A stretch of DNA of 64,000 bases from Gaiellasilicea sp963789355 (lineage in GTDB: Bacteria; Actinomycetota; Thermoleophilia; Gaiellales; Gaiellaceae): NCBI GenBank assembly GCA_963789355.1, contig CAWBKK010000010.1:434001-498000 (forward strand), in the 5' to 3' direction. Shown one piece after another: positions 24,782-31,756 of the stretch. Position 1 is the first letter of the stretch; each line of letters opens with the position of its first letter. The notes under the pieces were generated by a model. It saw nothing but the letters and a program-made list of their open reading frames with translations, was not told the origin of the DNA and did not search any database. Both the position numbers and the translations under genes were made by a program.

Positions 24782-25572
24782 CAGTTGCCTCCTCCGGTCG
24801 CGTCGATCAGGTCCGCGCCGGCATCGTCGAGCTGGCTCTGGCGGACGCCTTCGCGCAGGACGGAGTACCAGCTCTCCACGTTCTCCGGGCTGTCGGCGGC
24901 GTCGGTCGCCGGTCGCAGCTCGAGGTGCCATTCCTTGGCGCTCGCGTAGACCCAGTGCAGCTTCGAGACCTGGGTGTCGGTGACCTTGAGCATCACCGAA
25001 TGGGCCCCGTCAGTCGACGCCAGCTTCTCGGCCGCCGCGGCATTGCTCGTCGGCGCCCGCAGAACCTCGACGTCACGCAGGACGACCCGCGTGAAGTGGA
25101 TCTGACTGGACTCGGGCGCCGCGAACGTCGCGACGAGGTCGACCCGGTCGCCGTTCTGGAGCGTCCCCACGAGCAGCTGATCCTTGTCGCCCGGAACGGA
25201 GATGGCGCGCTGGATCCCCTTCAGCTGGGCGTGGATGCCACGCTCGGAAGGAGCGACGAAGCGCCGGCTCGTCACCTGCTCGCCGGCGAGGACCTTCTCC
25301 GCCGAGACGAGCCCGTCGAGCTGCGTCGGGTTGGAAATCGCTCCGGGGACGACGCTGCGGCGGACGATCTCCGTCTTCTTCAGGAGGCCCTTCTGCGCAG
25401 CACTTGCCCCGGGCGTCCCTGCGGGGATGTCGCGCGCGGCAACCCAGATTTCGACGTTGGTCTCGTCTGCGCGGACGTTGCGCTGGTAGTTCGACACGTA
25501 GTAGCTCGTCAGCAGGGCAGCGACGAGCGCCAACGCGATCGCGATCGAGATGTTTCTGAGGCGGTACGTCAT
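24781..25572 (-). CDS. cpaB: CpaB/RcpC family pilus assembly protein
   Basis: A 263-residue protein with one N-terminal membrane helix (SIAIALALVAALLTSYYV) and an SAF domain (VWVAARDIPAGTP-type sequence VEIWVAARDIPAGTPG, then LLKKTEIVRRSVVPGAI), followed by the RcpC-type region (GDRVDLVATF). The family binds cell wall or glycan and helps stabilise the pilus. Order flp-tadE-cpaB-cpaE-cpaF fits Tad loci. No secretin gene is nearby, as expected without an outer membrane. Confidence 0.9.
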   Translation of the reverse strand: MTYRLRNISIAIALALVAALLTSYYVSNYQRNVRADETNVEIWVAARDIPAGTPGASAAQKGLLKKTEIVRRSVVPGAISNPTQLDGLVSAEKVLAGEQVTSRRFVAPSERGIHAQLKGIQRAISVPGDKDQLLVGTLQNGDRVDLVATFAAPESSQIHFTRVVLRDVEVLRAPTSNAAAAEKLASTDGAHSVMLKVTDTQVSKLHWVYASAKEWHLELRPATDAADSPENVESWYSVLREGVRQSQLDDAGADLIDATGGGN

Positions 25573-25639
25573 GAGCGTCTTCTTCCTTTGGTCGTGTCGC
25601 TGTCGTAGCTGACGGCTTTTTCACACGTTGTTCTGGCGG

Positions 25640-26113
25640 CTATTCGATTCGTTCGGTGGTCTCGCTGCTCAGCGTTCCGCTGGCGACGACCATTCCGAGG
25701 ATGTTGACCTCGTACGGATAGGAGGCCTTGACGGTCACGTCTGCTCCCGGCGACCAGGCGTTCGCGGTCACCGAGACGGCGAGCTTCGCCTGCTCCAGGT
25801 CAGAGGCAGAGCTGCGGACGGCGGCGGTGGCAAGCCCGACGGGATCGACGGTCTGGCGGCCGGTGGCAGCCTTGCGCGCGCCGACCCTCGCTGCGTCGGT
25901 CAGGGTGATGTAGTCGTTGTAGAGCGCGCCGAACTGGATGATCCCGAAGAGAACGAGGAAAAGAACGGGCATGACCAGGGCGAACTCGACCATGGTCTGG
26001 CCTCTCTGCTCTCTGATGTTTGGGCGGCGGCTCATGGGTGCGGTGCGCTGCTTTCCTGTCAGATTCGGCGGTGGGGCCCCGAGGGCCGGGAACCCCACCG
26101 ACGCGTGCTTCAT
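25640..26113 (-). CDS. tadE: TadE-like pseudopilin
   Basis: A 157-residue (or 131-residue) minor pilin. The class III prepilin signature RGQTMVEFALVMPVLFLVLFGIIQFG has the Glu at +5 after the expected cleavage G/Q and the TadE hydrophobic helix. The ATG at 26113 overlaps the previous stop as ATGA. An internal ATG at 26035 would leave an 11-residue leader, closer to normal TadE, so the start is open. A prepilin peptidase gene is not in the window. Confidence 0.88.
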   Translation of the reverse strand: MKHASVGFPALGAPPPNLTGKQRTAPMSRRPNIREQRGQTMVEFALVMPVLFLVLFGIIQFGALYNDYITLTDAARVGARKAATGRQTVDPVGLATAAVRSSASDLEQAKLAVSVTANAWSPGADVTVKASYPYEVNILGMVVASGTLSSETTERIE

Positions 26114-26280
26114 GTGATCGAGCTGAGCAGATCGAGCGTGCGTCCGAAGGCCTTCTCAACCGCTCCGGACATGGCGGCGAAGGACGTGACGATTGCGAGG
26201 GTGATCACTCCGAGGACAACCACGTACTCGGCCATGGTCTGGCCCAATTGCCGATGGAATTCAAGCCCTTCTCTCGTCAT
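26110..26280 (-). CDS. Flp-type pilin-like protein, divergent
   Basis: A 56-residue protein from the ATG at 26280, with AGGAAGG upstream. It carries the prepilin motif LGQTMAEYVVVLGVITLAIV with the same G/QTMAEY processing site as the two canonical Flp pilins beside it, but a different C-terminus (AAMSGAVEKAFGRTLDLLSSIT) and a helix breaking after VITLAIVTSF. It is probably a minor pilin. It lies 19 bp downstream of flp2 and overlaps tadE by 4 nt. Confidence 0.85.
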   Translation of the reverse strand: MTREGLEFHRQLGQTMAEYVVVLGVITLAIVTSFAAMSGAVEKAFGRTLDLLSSIT

Positions 26281-26299
26281 GCCACTTCCTTTCCTTGCT

Positions 26300-26479
26300 C
26301 TACAGTTTTCCGGTGACCTTCGTGAGGGCCCCGTTGATCCCGCCGGCAAGAGCCGTGAGGGCGACCACGATGCCGATGGTGATCACGGCAAGAACGACGC
26401 CGTACTCCGCCATCGTCTGACCGTGCTCCTCGCGCGCCATGGCGAGCTTGTTCTGAACGGCGACGTAAAGCTTCAGCAT
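26300..26479 (-). CDS. flp: Flp major pilin, copy 2
   Basis: A 59-residue prepilin starting at the ATG at 26479 behind AAGGAGGTG. Sequence: a basic leader of about 21 residues (MLKLYVAVQNKLAMAREEHG), cleavage before QTMAEYG, and hydrophobic helix VVLAVITIGIVVALTALA, ending GALTKVTGKL. About 75-80 % identical to flp copy 1. It has its own copy of the conserved leader region upstream. Confidence 0.93.
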   Translation of the reverse strand: MLKLYVAVQNKLAMAREEHGQTMAEYGVVLAVITIGIVVALTALAGGINGALTKVTGKL

Positions 26480-26566
26480 TTATTTCACCTCCTTCGAGCA
26501 GGAGAGGGCGACTGGACCACCGGGCATGTGGCTACCCGGAAGGCGATGGTGCTTTTCGAAATACCT

Positions 26567-26719
26567 GGCGAAGCGGTTCTGCACGTGAGAAACCTTTCTC
26601 TCATCGGCGAGCCGCTTCGCCTGTGTTGTTGCCGTGCTGCCGAACAAACATCGCCCGGCGTTCGAGATCTGAGAAGCCCCTTCTGGGGAGTTCTTGCGCG
26701 AACACCGGCAAGTTCCCCC
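26567..26719 (-). promoter_or_regulatory. Conserved structured leader of flp copy 2
   Basis: Read on the minus strand, this segment matches the region before flp copy 1 in blocks: GGGGGAACTT, then GCAAGAA with TCCCC, GGGGCTTCTCA, CTCGA, and a closing stem GGCGAAGCGG/CCGCTTCGCC (26612-26621 with 26567-26576, perfect 10 bp) that encloses a small hairpin with AAAGG in its loop. It is intergenic and ends about 88 nt before the flp start. Conservation of blocks with changes in the stems points to an RNA element, possibly a riboswitch or processing/attenuation leader. I could not match it to c-di-GMP classes I or II by eye. Confidence 0.6.
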
Positions 26720-26735
26720 GTCCGAGTGAGATCAC

Positions 26736-26915
26736 TCAGAGTTTCGACGTCACTGCCGAGAGCGCGTTGTTGATTCCTCCGGCGAGAGCGGTGAGAGCGA
26801 CGACGATGCCGATCGTGATCACGGCGAGAACGACGCCGTACTCCGCCATCGTCTGACCTTCCTCGTCGCGGGTCGCGGCAATGGCGTTCTGGATTGCGAT
26901 GAAGACCTTCAGCAC
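26736..26915 (-). CDS. flp: Flp major pilin, copy 1
   Basis: A 59-residue prepilin. The start is set at the GTG at 26915 because the AAGGAGGTG ribosome site lies just before it at the same spacing as in copy 2; an ATG at 26933 would place that site inside the gene. Leader MLKVFIAIQNAIAATRDEEG, cleavage before QTMAEYG, hydrophobic helix VVLAVITIGIVVALTALA identical to copy 2, and tail NNALSAVTSKL. First gene of the Tad operon. Confidence 0.93.
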   Translation of the reverse strand: MLKVFIAIQNAIAATRDEEGQTMAEYGVVLAVITIGIVVALTALAGGINNALSAVTSKL

Positions 26916-27000
26916 TTCATTCACCTCCTTCATCTACGAGTGAGCTGTAGTTCACCGGTCGTATCGACTGGCCGGAGGGAGGGAGATCGAGGTGCAATTC

Positions 27001-27150
27001 GGCGGCTAGGTATCGCACTCGAGAACCCTTCGCTCTTCGGCGCGCCGCCTCGCCCGGTGGTGGTTCGTGTGCTGGCCAGAATCGTCCAGCGATCGAGCAT
27101 TGAGAAGCCCCATCCGGGGGACTTCTTGCAGCCGCGGGCGAAGTTCCCCC
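27001..27150 (-). promoter_or_regulatory. Conserved structured leader of flp copy 1
   Basis: Minus-strand leader with GGGGGAACTT, GCAAGAAGTCCCC, GGGGCTTCTCA, CTCGA and a closing stem GGCGGC/GCCGCC (27044-27049 with 27001-27006) around a short hairpin, in the same order and spacing as the leader of flp copy 2. GGGGGAACTTC can pair with GAAGTCCCCC, or the latter can pair with GGGGCTTC, so two exclusive hairpins are possible. The rest of the 363-bp gap up to the divergent peptidase gene shows nothing else. Confidence 0.6.
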
Positions 27151-27278
27151 GTTCGGGTGAAGGGCGCTAAAGGCAGTGCCGATAAAGAGAGTCACGGACA
27201 CCGTTGGCGGCGCGGTCAGACACTCACAGGCGCCGGACGGACTCGAGCCCGGCGCCCGAACAGGAGGAGCTGGGTCTC

Positions 27279-28769
27279 ATGCCCGAACGGAACCGGAAAC
27301 TTTGGAAGGCGCTGTTGCTCGGCGTCGTGGCCATGGCGCTGGCGGTGTTCCGCCGCCGTGGCGACAGCTGGGAGTACGAGCGGGTCGAGCCTGAGGCGGA
27401 CACCGTCGCCGTTGCCACCGCCTCGGTCGCAGCACCCGGGAGAGCTCGTCGCTCGTCTCGCTTCGCGCTCGCCGCCGCCTTCACGACGCTCTTCTTCGCC
27501 GGTGCAGCGTTCACGGCCGGAGCGGGCGACCAGGCGGTGCGGCTGCTGGACGAGGACGCCGCCGCGCTCGAGGAGGCCACCGCGCTCGAGACGCAACAAC
27601 CGGTCGCCCTGCCCGCGGAGGACGCCGCCGCGCCGGTGGAGGAGCCCGTCGCCGAAGTGCCGGCATCCGAGGCGGCTCCTGCCGAGCCGGCGCCCGTGGA
27701 CGAGCCGGCCGCGGCGCCTGCGCCTGAACCCGACACCGCAGCGGTCGACCCGGCAGAGGCTGCGCCGGCGCCGGCGGCCACGCCGGCGACCGAGGCGGCA
27801 CTCGCCGCCGAGCCCGTCGACGAGCCCGCCGCGGCTGCCACACCGGCACCCACCGCCGCGCCCGCTCCGGCAGCCGTTCGGCGGCCGGCGGCGACGGTCC
27901 GGAAGACCAAGGCGACACCCCAGGCGTCGGCGCCCGCCCCCGCGCCCGCCAAGAAGCCGGCCGCAGCACCGGCCCCTGTCGCCCCCGCGCCCGAGATCGA
28001 GCACGAGCACGGCGACCATGCGACCGTCTGGCTGAACCGTGCGCTCCCGGATCCGACGCCCGCGTCGGCGAGGCTCGCGCGCTCCTTCGCCAAGTCACTG
28101 CGGGCGACGTCCAAGCGGCACGGTGCCGACTGGGCAATCGTTCTCGGCGTCCTTCGCGCGGACGGCAAGCGCGGCGCCGTTCCGGCAACGCGCGCAGAGC
28201 TGCGAGTGCTGGCAAAGCACGTCGCGGGCAAGAATGCGTGGGAGGCCGCACTCTCCTTCTCCGGCCGCACCGCCTTCGCCGACCAGGCGGACGCGCTCGC
28301 GGATCTCTACCGCTCGGTCGGGATCGACGCGCTCGTCAGCGGCTTCGCGAAGGCCAAGGACAAGCTGGCGAAGCGGCTGCTCGACCAGGAGGGCGTCTTC
28401 ATCTATGCAGGTGGCCGTGGTGACATCGAGGCCGGCCGGATCGACGTGCGGGTTCTCGTGCTGATCGGCTACCTGGCGAGGCGCCACGAGTCGGTCACCG
28501 TCTCGAGCCTCTTCTCCGGGCATCGCATGTTCTCGCGTCCCGGCGTCGTCTCGGCCCACATGTACGGCCACGCGGTCGACATCGCCGCCGTCGGCGGCAG
28601 GCCGATCTTCGGCAACTCTCGTCCCGGCGGGCTGACGGAGGACGCTGTCCGCTCGGTTCTCCTGCTTCCCGCCGAGCTGCAGCCGCGCCAGGTGATCTCC
28701 CTGCTCGGCCTGGGCGGCCCGTCGTTCCCACTCCACGATCACGGAGACCACATCCACGTTGGCTTCTAG
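27279..28769 (+). CDS. Membrane-anchored M15-like peptidase with long Ala/Pro linker
   Basis: A 496-residue protein; the ATG at 27279 has AGGAGGAG about 9 nt upstream. A short cytoplasmic part, a membrane helix near residue 80 (RFALAAAFTTLFFAGAAFTAG), an Ala/Pro/Glu-rich linker of about 170 residues, and a C-terminal globular half. Near the end SGHRMFSRPGVVSAHMYGHAVDIAAVGG and LHDHGDHIHVGF supply the His/Asp/His set of D-Ala-D-Ala carboxypeptidase-like (M15/VanY) zinc peptidases, so it probably trims peptidoglycan stems outside the membrane. It is divergent from the Tad operon and could remodel the wall for the pilus. Confidence 0.8.
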   Translation: MPERNRKLWKALLLGVVAMALAVFRRRGDSWEYERVEPEADTVAVATASVAAPGRARRSSRFALAAAFTTLFFAGAAFTAGAGDQAVRLLDEDAAALEEATALETQQPVALPAEDAAAPVEEPVAEVPASEAAPAEPAPVDEPAAAPAPEPDTAAVDPAEAAPAPAATPATEAALAAEPVDEPAAAATPAPTAAPAPAAVRRPAATVRKTKATPQASAPAPAPAKKPAAAPAPVAPAPEIEHEHGDHATVWLNRALPDPTPASARLARSFAKSLRATSKRHGADWAIVLGVLRADGKRGAVPATRAELRVLAKHVAGKNAWEAALSFSGRTAFADQADALADLYRSVGIDALVSGFAKAKDKLAKRLLDQEGVFIYAGGRGDIEAGRIDVRVLVLIGYLARRHESVTVSSLFSGHRMFSRPGVVSAHMYGHAVDIAAVGGRPIFGNSRPGGLTEDAVRSVLLLPAELQPRQVISLLGLGGPSFPLHDHGDHIHVGF

Positions 28770-29109
28770 CGCGGTCAGCCTGACCCGCGAGGACGGGCGC
28801 GTCGTCTGCGAGCACTTGCTCGTGGCGACGCGCCCGCTCCCGCGCATGCGTGGCCTCCTCGGCCGCGCCGATCTGGCCTCGAACGAGGGGATCCTGCTGC
28901 GCCCGGCCGGATCGGTGCACACGTTCTTCATGCGCTTCCCGATCGACGTGGTCTTCCTCGACCGCGACGAGGTCGTCGTCGGGATCGAGGAGTCCTTGCC
29001 GCCGTGGAAGACGGCCGGACGCCGCGGTGCCAAGGCCGTCGTCGAGCTCGCCGCCGGCGAGTGCGAGCGCCGGGGGCTGCAGGTGGGCGACCGCCTGGTC
29101 GCCGCCTAG
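28759..29109 (+). CDS. DUF192 family protein
   Basis: A 116-residue DUF192 domain protein with TTG start at 28759, overlapping the peptidase stop by 11 nt. Family marks: RMRGLLGR near residue 30, and SVHTFFMRFPIDVVFLD near 52-68, followed by KAVVELAAGE. The family is small, often exported or beside secretion and pilus genes, and of unknown biochemistry; no signal peptide is seen here. Confidence 0.85.
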   Translation: MASSAVSLTREDGRVVCEHLLVATRPLPRMRGLLGRADLASNEGILLRPAGSVHTFFMRFPIDVVFLDRDEVVVGIEESLPPWKTAGRRGAKAVVELAAGECERRGLQVGDRLVAA

Positions 29110-29113
29110 CGGG

Positions 29114-29395
29114 CTACCGCGAGATCCCGAGCGCGGTCTGGGCGTGCTGGATCATCCAGATCGTGCAGAGGAGCGCGTAGACGAGCGCCGGCAGCACGAA
29201 CAGGAACAAGGCCGCGACGATGGTGGACGAGTCGCCGACCATCGCGGTCATGTGCAGGAGCGCAAACGCGGACAGGACGTGCAGGATCGTGCGGCCGAGC
29301 CGCTCAGGTGCGAGCGACGGAAACCGGACGTGAAGCCACATCGCCAGAAGACCAGCGCCGGCCGCGAGGGCCAGCACGAACGTGCCGTTCGACAT
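29114..29395 (-). CDS. Small membrane protein, about three helices
   Basis: A 93-residue protein from the ATG at 29395 with GGAAGGGG upstream. Hydrophobic segments at about residues 4-22, 37-50 and 55-80 and a C-terminal HAQTALGISR. An open frame continues upstream but is Trp/Arg-rich and covers a direct repeat and hairpin, so it was not used. No family recognised. Confidence 0.7.
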   Translation of the reverse strand: MSNGTFVLALAAGAGLLAMWLHVRFPSLAPERLGRTILHVLSAFALLHMTAMVGDSSTIVAALFLFVLPALVYALLCTIWMIQHAQTALGISR

Positions 29396-29415
29396 TTTCC
29401 CCTTCCCTTCCGAGC

Positions 29416-29489
29416 GCCACAGTTGCCACAGTTGCCACAGATCCGGCGGTGAGAACGCGGGGCTCGCCGCAGAAGCCCCGCTCGTTCTC
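29416..29489. repeat. 9-bp tandem repeats and hairpin upstream of membrane-protein gene
   Basis: GCCACAG followed by two units TTGCCACAG (29416-29440), about 2.8 copies of a 9-mer. Next to it GAGAACGCGGGGCT (29451-29464) pairs with AGCCCCGCTCGTTCTC (29474-29489) to form a long stem with a small bulge. Both lie in the 220-bp gap before the gene at 29114-29395 and could be its operator and leader. No gene is seen in the gap. Confidence 0.5.
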
Positions 29490-29615
29490 GGGAGAAACCT
29501 CTCGGGCCCACCGCAGGAGGCCCGTGAAGCTCGTTGCCGTCTGCAACACCATGCACCATCGCCCACCGGTTGACCTATCACCCAGGAGGTGGTTCACCCC
29601 TGAGCTTGACGATGG

Positions 29616-30014
29616 TCAGTCGGGGATGACCACGTAGCGGACGGGGATCCCGTCGAACGAGCGCTGCGGCGCCGTGTCGGTCGCCGCTGACTCGATCACC
29701 CCCTCGTCGCGCGCGGGCCGAACCGCGACGACGATCTCGTCCGCGGCGAACGTGGCGAGAGCGTCACGGATCGCCAACTCGACGTTCGGCTCACCCGCGA
29801 CCGCTTCCGCGGTCTCGCCGGGCAAGGCCTCAGCCGTCCGCTGGGCGACCTCCTCGGCCCGCGCGAACCCTTCCTCGTCGTTCGCGAGCCAGTCGAGCAC
29901 GCCCTGGCGGACGACGGGTACGACGACCTTGACCACGTCCGCCTCGCCGACGTGCGAACGCACGACGTCCTCGGCATGGTCGACGGTGCTCACGAGGAGA
30001 ACGTTGCGGCCCAT
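29616..30014 (-). CDS. Hypothetical protein with Rossmann-like/USP-like start
   Basis: A 132-residue cytoplasmic protein from the ATG at 30014 (MGRNVLLVSTVDHAEDVVRSHVGEADVVKVVVP). Alternating beta-alpha pattern and the C-terminal TFAADEIVVAVRPARDEGVIES resemble universal-stress/HUP-like folds, but the ATP-binding GxxGS motif is absent. It lies 14 bp downstream of the small coiled gene. Function unknown. Confidence 0.7.
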   Translation of the reverse strand: MGRNVLLVSTVDHAEDVVRSHVGEADVVKVVVPVVRQGVLDWLANDEEGFARAEEVAQRTAEALPGETAEAVAGEPNVELAIRDALATFAADEIVVAVRPARDEGVIESAATDTAPQRSFDGIPVRYVVIPD

Positions 30015-30028
30015 CACCCGATCGGACG

Positions 30029-30238
30029 CTACGGCGTCCGGCTGGTCGCGCGCTCGGATTCGGTGAGCTGCTGCACGGCCGCGGCTATTTCCTCGACGGC
30101 GTCCTCGAGCGTCGCCAGGCGGGCTGCAAGGGATTCGATCGCCGCCCGGGTCCCGGTCGTGGACAGGATCGGCCGGGCTTCCCGAGCATGGACGAGCTCG
30201 TGGACTCGCTCGGAGAGGGTGTCGCTCGGGGTTGTCAC
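30029..30238 (-). CDS. Small helical protein
   Basis: A 69-residue protein with GTG start at 30238. It is predicted mostly alpha-helical: AAIESLAARLATLEDAVEEIAAAVQQL forms clear heptads, suggesting a short coiled coil. It is immediately downstream of the tRNA gene and upstream of the USP-like gene on the same strand. Function unknown. Confidence 0.6.
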   Translation of the reverse strand: MTTPSDTLSERVHELVHAREARPILSTTGTRAAIESLAARLATLEDAVEEIAAAVQQLTESERATSRTP

Positions 30239-30277
30239 AGCTCCGCCACCGTGCGTGCACTATATGCCAGTTCGAGA

Positions 30278-30350
30278 TGGGCCCGCCTGGATTCGAACCA
30301 GGGCGCGACGGATTATGAGTCCGCTGCTCTGACCGCTGAGCTACGGGCCC
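30278..30350 (-). tRNA. tRNA with CAT anticodon (Met, possibly Ile2)
   Basis: Minus-strand cloverleaf of 73 nt: acceptor GGGCCCG (30350-30344) pairs with CGGGCCC (30285-30279) with A discriminator at 30278. D-arm TAGCTCAGCGGTCAGAGCA, anticodon arm GCGGACTCATAATCCGT with anticodon CAT, and T-arm CCTGGTTCGAATCCAGG. CCA is not encoded. Whether it is elongator methionine or a lysidine-modified isoleucine tRNA cannot be settled by eye; the initiator lacks G-C pairs of this kind in the acceptor. Confidence 0.93.
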
Positions 30351-30426
30351 GAGCGATCAACCGAGAGTAACGATCGCACCGGTTCCCGAAACGACGCCCG
30401 TCCTGCGACTGTCACAATGTCGGGCG

Positions 30427-30879
30427 ATGAAGGCCTACCAGCAGGTGACCGAGCTCCGGACGGCTGGGGGGCTCTCGATCAAGGACATCACCGAGGACGT
30501 GCAGGAGGCCGTCGCAGCGAGCGGGATTCGGAACGGGATCTGCTCGGTCTACTCGCCCCATACGACCTGCTCGGTGCGGGTGAACGAGTTCGAGACGGGG
30601 TTCCTCGAGGACTTCGCGCTGCTGCTGAAGCGGCTCGTGCCGAGCGACAACTACTACGCGCACGACGACTGGGACCGCAGGACCGAGAACGTCTGCCCCG
30701 AGGACATGGACTTCGGAAACGGCCACTCCCACTGCATGTCGATGCTGCTCGGCCCCGCAGGCGAGTCGATCCCCGTCTCCGACGGCGAGCTCTGCCTCGG
30801 GACCTGGCAGCGCGTGCTCTTCCTCGAGCTCGACCGCGAGCGCGACCGCCGCTGGCTCGTGCAGGTCGTCGGCGTCTGA
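30427..30879 (+). CDS. yjbQ: YjbQ family protein (UPF0047)
   Basis: A 150-residue YjbQ protein. Family marks: SIKDITEDVQEAV, YSPHTTCSVRVNEFE at about 43-57, NGHSHCMSMLLG at about 98-109 and a C-terminal LCLGTWQRVLFLELD. The three histidines can hold a metal. The E. coli homologue has weak thiamine phosphate synthase activity, but the native role is uncertain. It stands alone, with a dispersed repeat just downstream. Confidence 0.88.
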   Translation: MKAYQQVTELRTAGGLSIKDITEDVQEAVAASGIRNGICSVYSPHTTCSVRVNEFETGFLEDFALLLKRLVPSDNYYAHDDWDRRTENVCPEDMDFGNGHSHCMSMLLGPAGESIPVSDGELCLGTWQRVLFLELDRERDRRWLVQVVGV

Positions 30880-30890
30880 GTTAGCCCGCA

Positions 30891-30960
30891 GCATCCGAAA
30901 TCTGCGGGAGCAGATTCCGGATGCGCGAAGACCCCCTGAAGTGTCGCTTCGCTCCGGGTT
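30891..30960 (+). repeat. Double-hairpin dispersed repeat, copy C
   Basis: A 15-bp stem with one mismatch (30891-30905 with 30910-30924, loop GGGA as in copy A), then core CGAAGACCCCCTGAAG at 30926-30941 and GTCGCTTCGCTCCGG. The second hairpin is weak here. It lies between convergent genes yjbQ and the SDR, where it may also stop transcription. Confidence 0.75.
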
Positions 30961-30981
30961 CGCACAAGCCCTGGTGAAGAT

Positions 30982-31755
30982 CTACTCCGGCGTCACGTAC
31001 GCAGCGGTCAGGCCGCCGTCGACGAGGAACGTGGCCGCGTTCACGTACGAGGACTCGTCGCTCGCCAGGAACAGCGCCGCGTTGACGATCTCGCGCGGCT
31101 TTGCGAGGCGGCCCGTGGGCCAGTGGATCCGCCGCCGCTCGAGCGCCTCCGGGTTGTCGCCGAAGATGTTGAGCAGGAGCGGTGTCTCGACCGGGCCGGG
31201 GCAGAGCGCGTTCACCCGCACGCCCTGACGCGCGAACTGGACGCCGAGCTCGCGCGACATCGAGAGTACGGCCCCCTTCGACGCCGAATAGGAGATCTGC
31301 GAGGTTGCAGCGCCGAGGATCGCCACGAACGACGCGACGTTGATCACAGAGCCGCCGCCGCGCTCGAGCAGGTGCGGGATCCCGTGCTTGCAGCAGAGGA
31401 AGACGCCGCGCGTGTTCACGGCCTGGACGCGGTCCCACGCCTCGACGGACGTGTCGAGCACGGACGCGTCGTCGTCGGGCGAGATGCCGGCGTTGTTGTA
31501 GAGGACGTCGATCCCGCCGAAGCGCTCGGCGGTGGCGGTCATCATCGCCTCGACGTCCGCCTCCTCGGCCACGTTCGCCTGGAACGCGAACGCCTCACCT
31601 GAGCAAAGGCCGGCCGTCTCCTCGGCGGCCCCCAGGTTCATGTCGGCGGCGCAGACCTTCGCGCCCTCCGCGGTGAAGAGAACGGCGGCCTCGCGGCCCA
31701 TGCCGCCGCCGGCGCCCGTGAGCACGCACACCTTGCCGTCCAGACGTCCCGCCAC
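30982..31755 (-). CDS. SDR family NAD(P)-dependent oxidoreductase
   Basis: A 257-residue classical short-chain dehydrogenase. Cofactor motif TGAGGGMGREAA at about 13-24 with acidic D at the end of strand 2 (CAADM) favouring NAD. NNAG at about 87-90, catalytic Ser in VASF, YSASKGA (Tyr-x-x-x-Lys), and PGPVETPL. It follows the aldehyde dehydrogenase gene by 1 bp in the polyamine-type operon and may oxidise an alcohol or amino-alcohol intermediate; the substrate is unknown. Confidence 0.9.
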   Translation of the reverse strand: MAGRLDGKVCVLTGAGGGMGREAAVLFTAEGAKVCAADMNLGAAEETAGLCSGEAFAFQANVAEEADVEAMMTATAERFGGIDVLYNNAGISPDDDASVLDTSVEAWDRVQAVNTRGVFLCCKHGIPHLLERGGGSVINVASFVAILGAATSQISYSASKGAVLSMSRELGVQFARQGVRVNALCPGPVETPLLLNIFGDNPEALERRRIHWPTGRLAKPREIVNAALFLASDESSYVNAATFLVDGGLTAAYVTPE

Positions 31756-31756
31756 G

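Noticed and set aside
26567..27150. c-di-GMP-I or -II riboswitch before the flp genes
   Set aside because: The hallmark GGGCAAACC and GACGCAAAGCC blocks of class I and the pseudoknot pattern of class II are absent; kept as an unclassified conserved leader.
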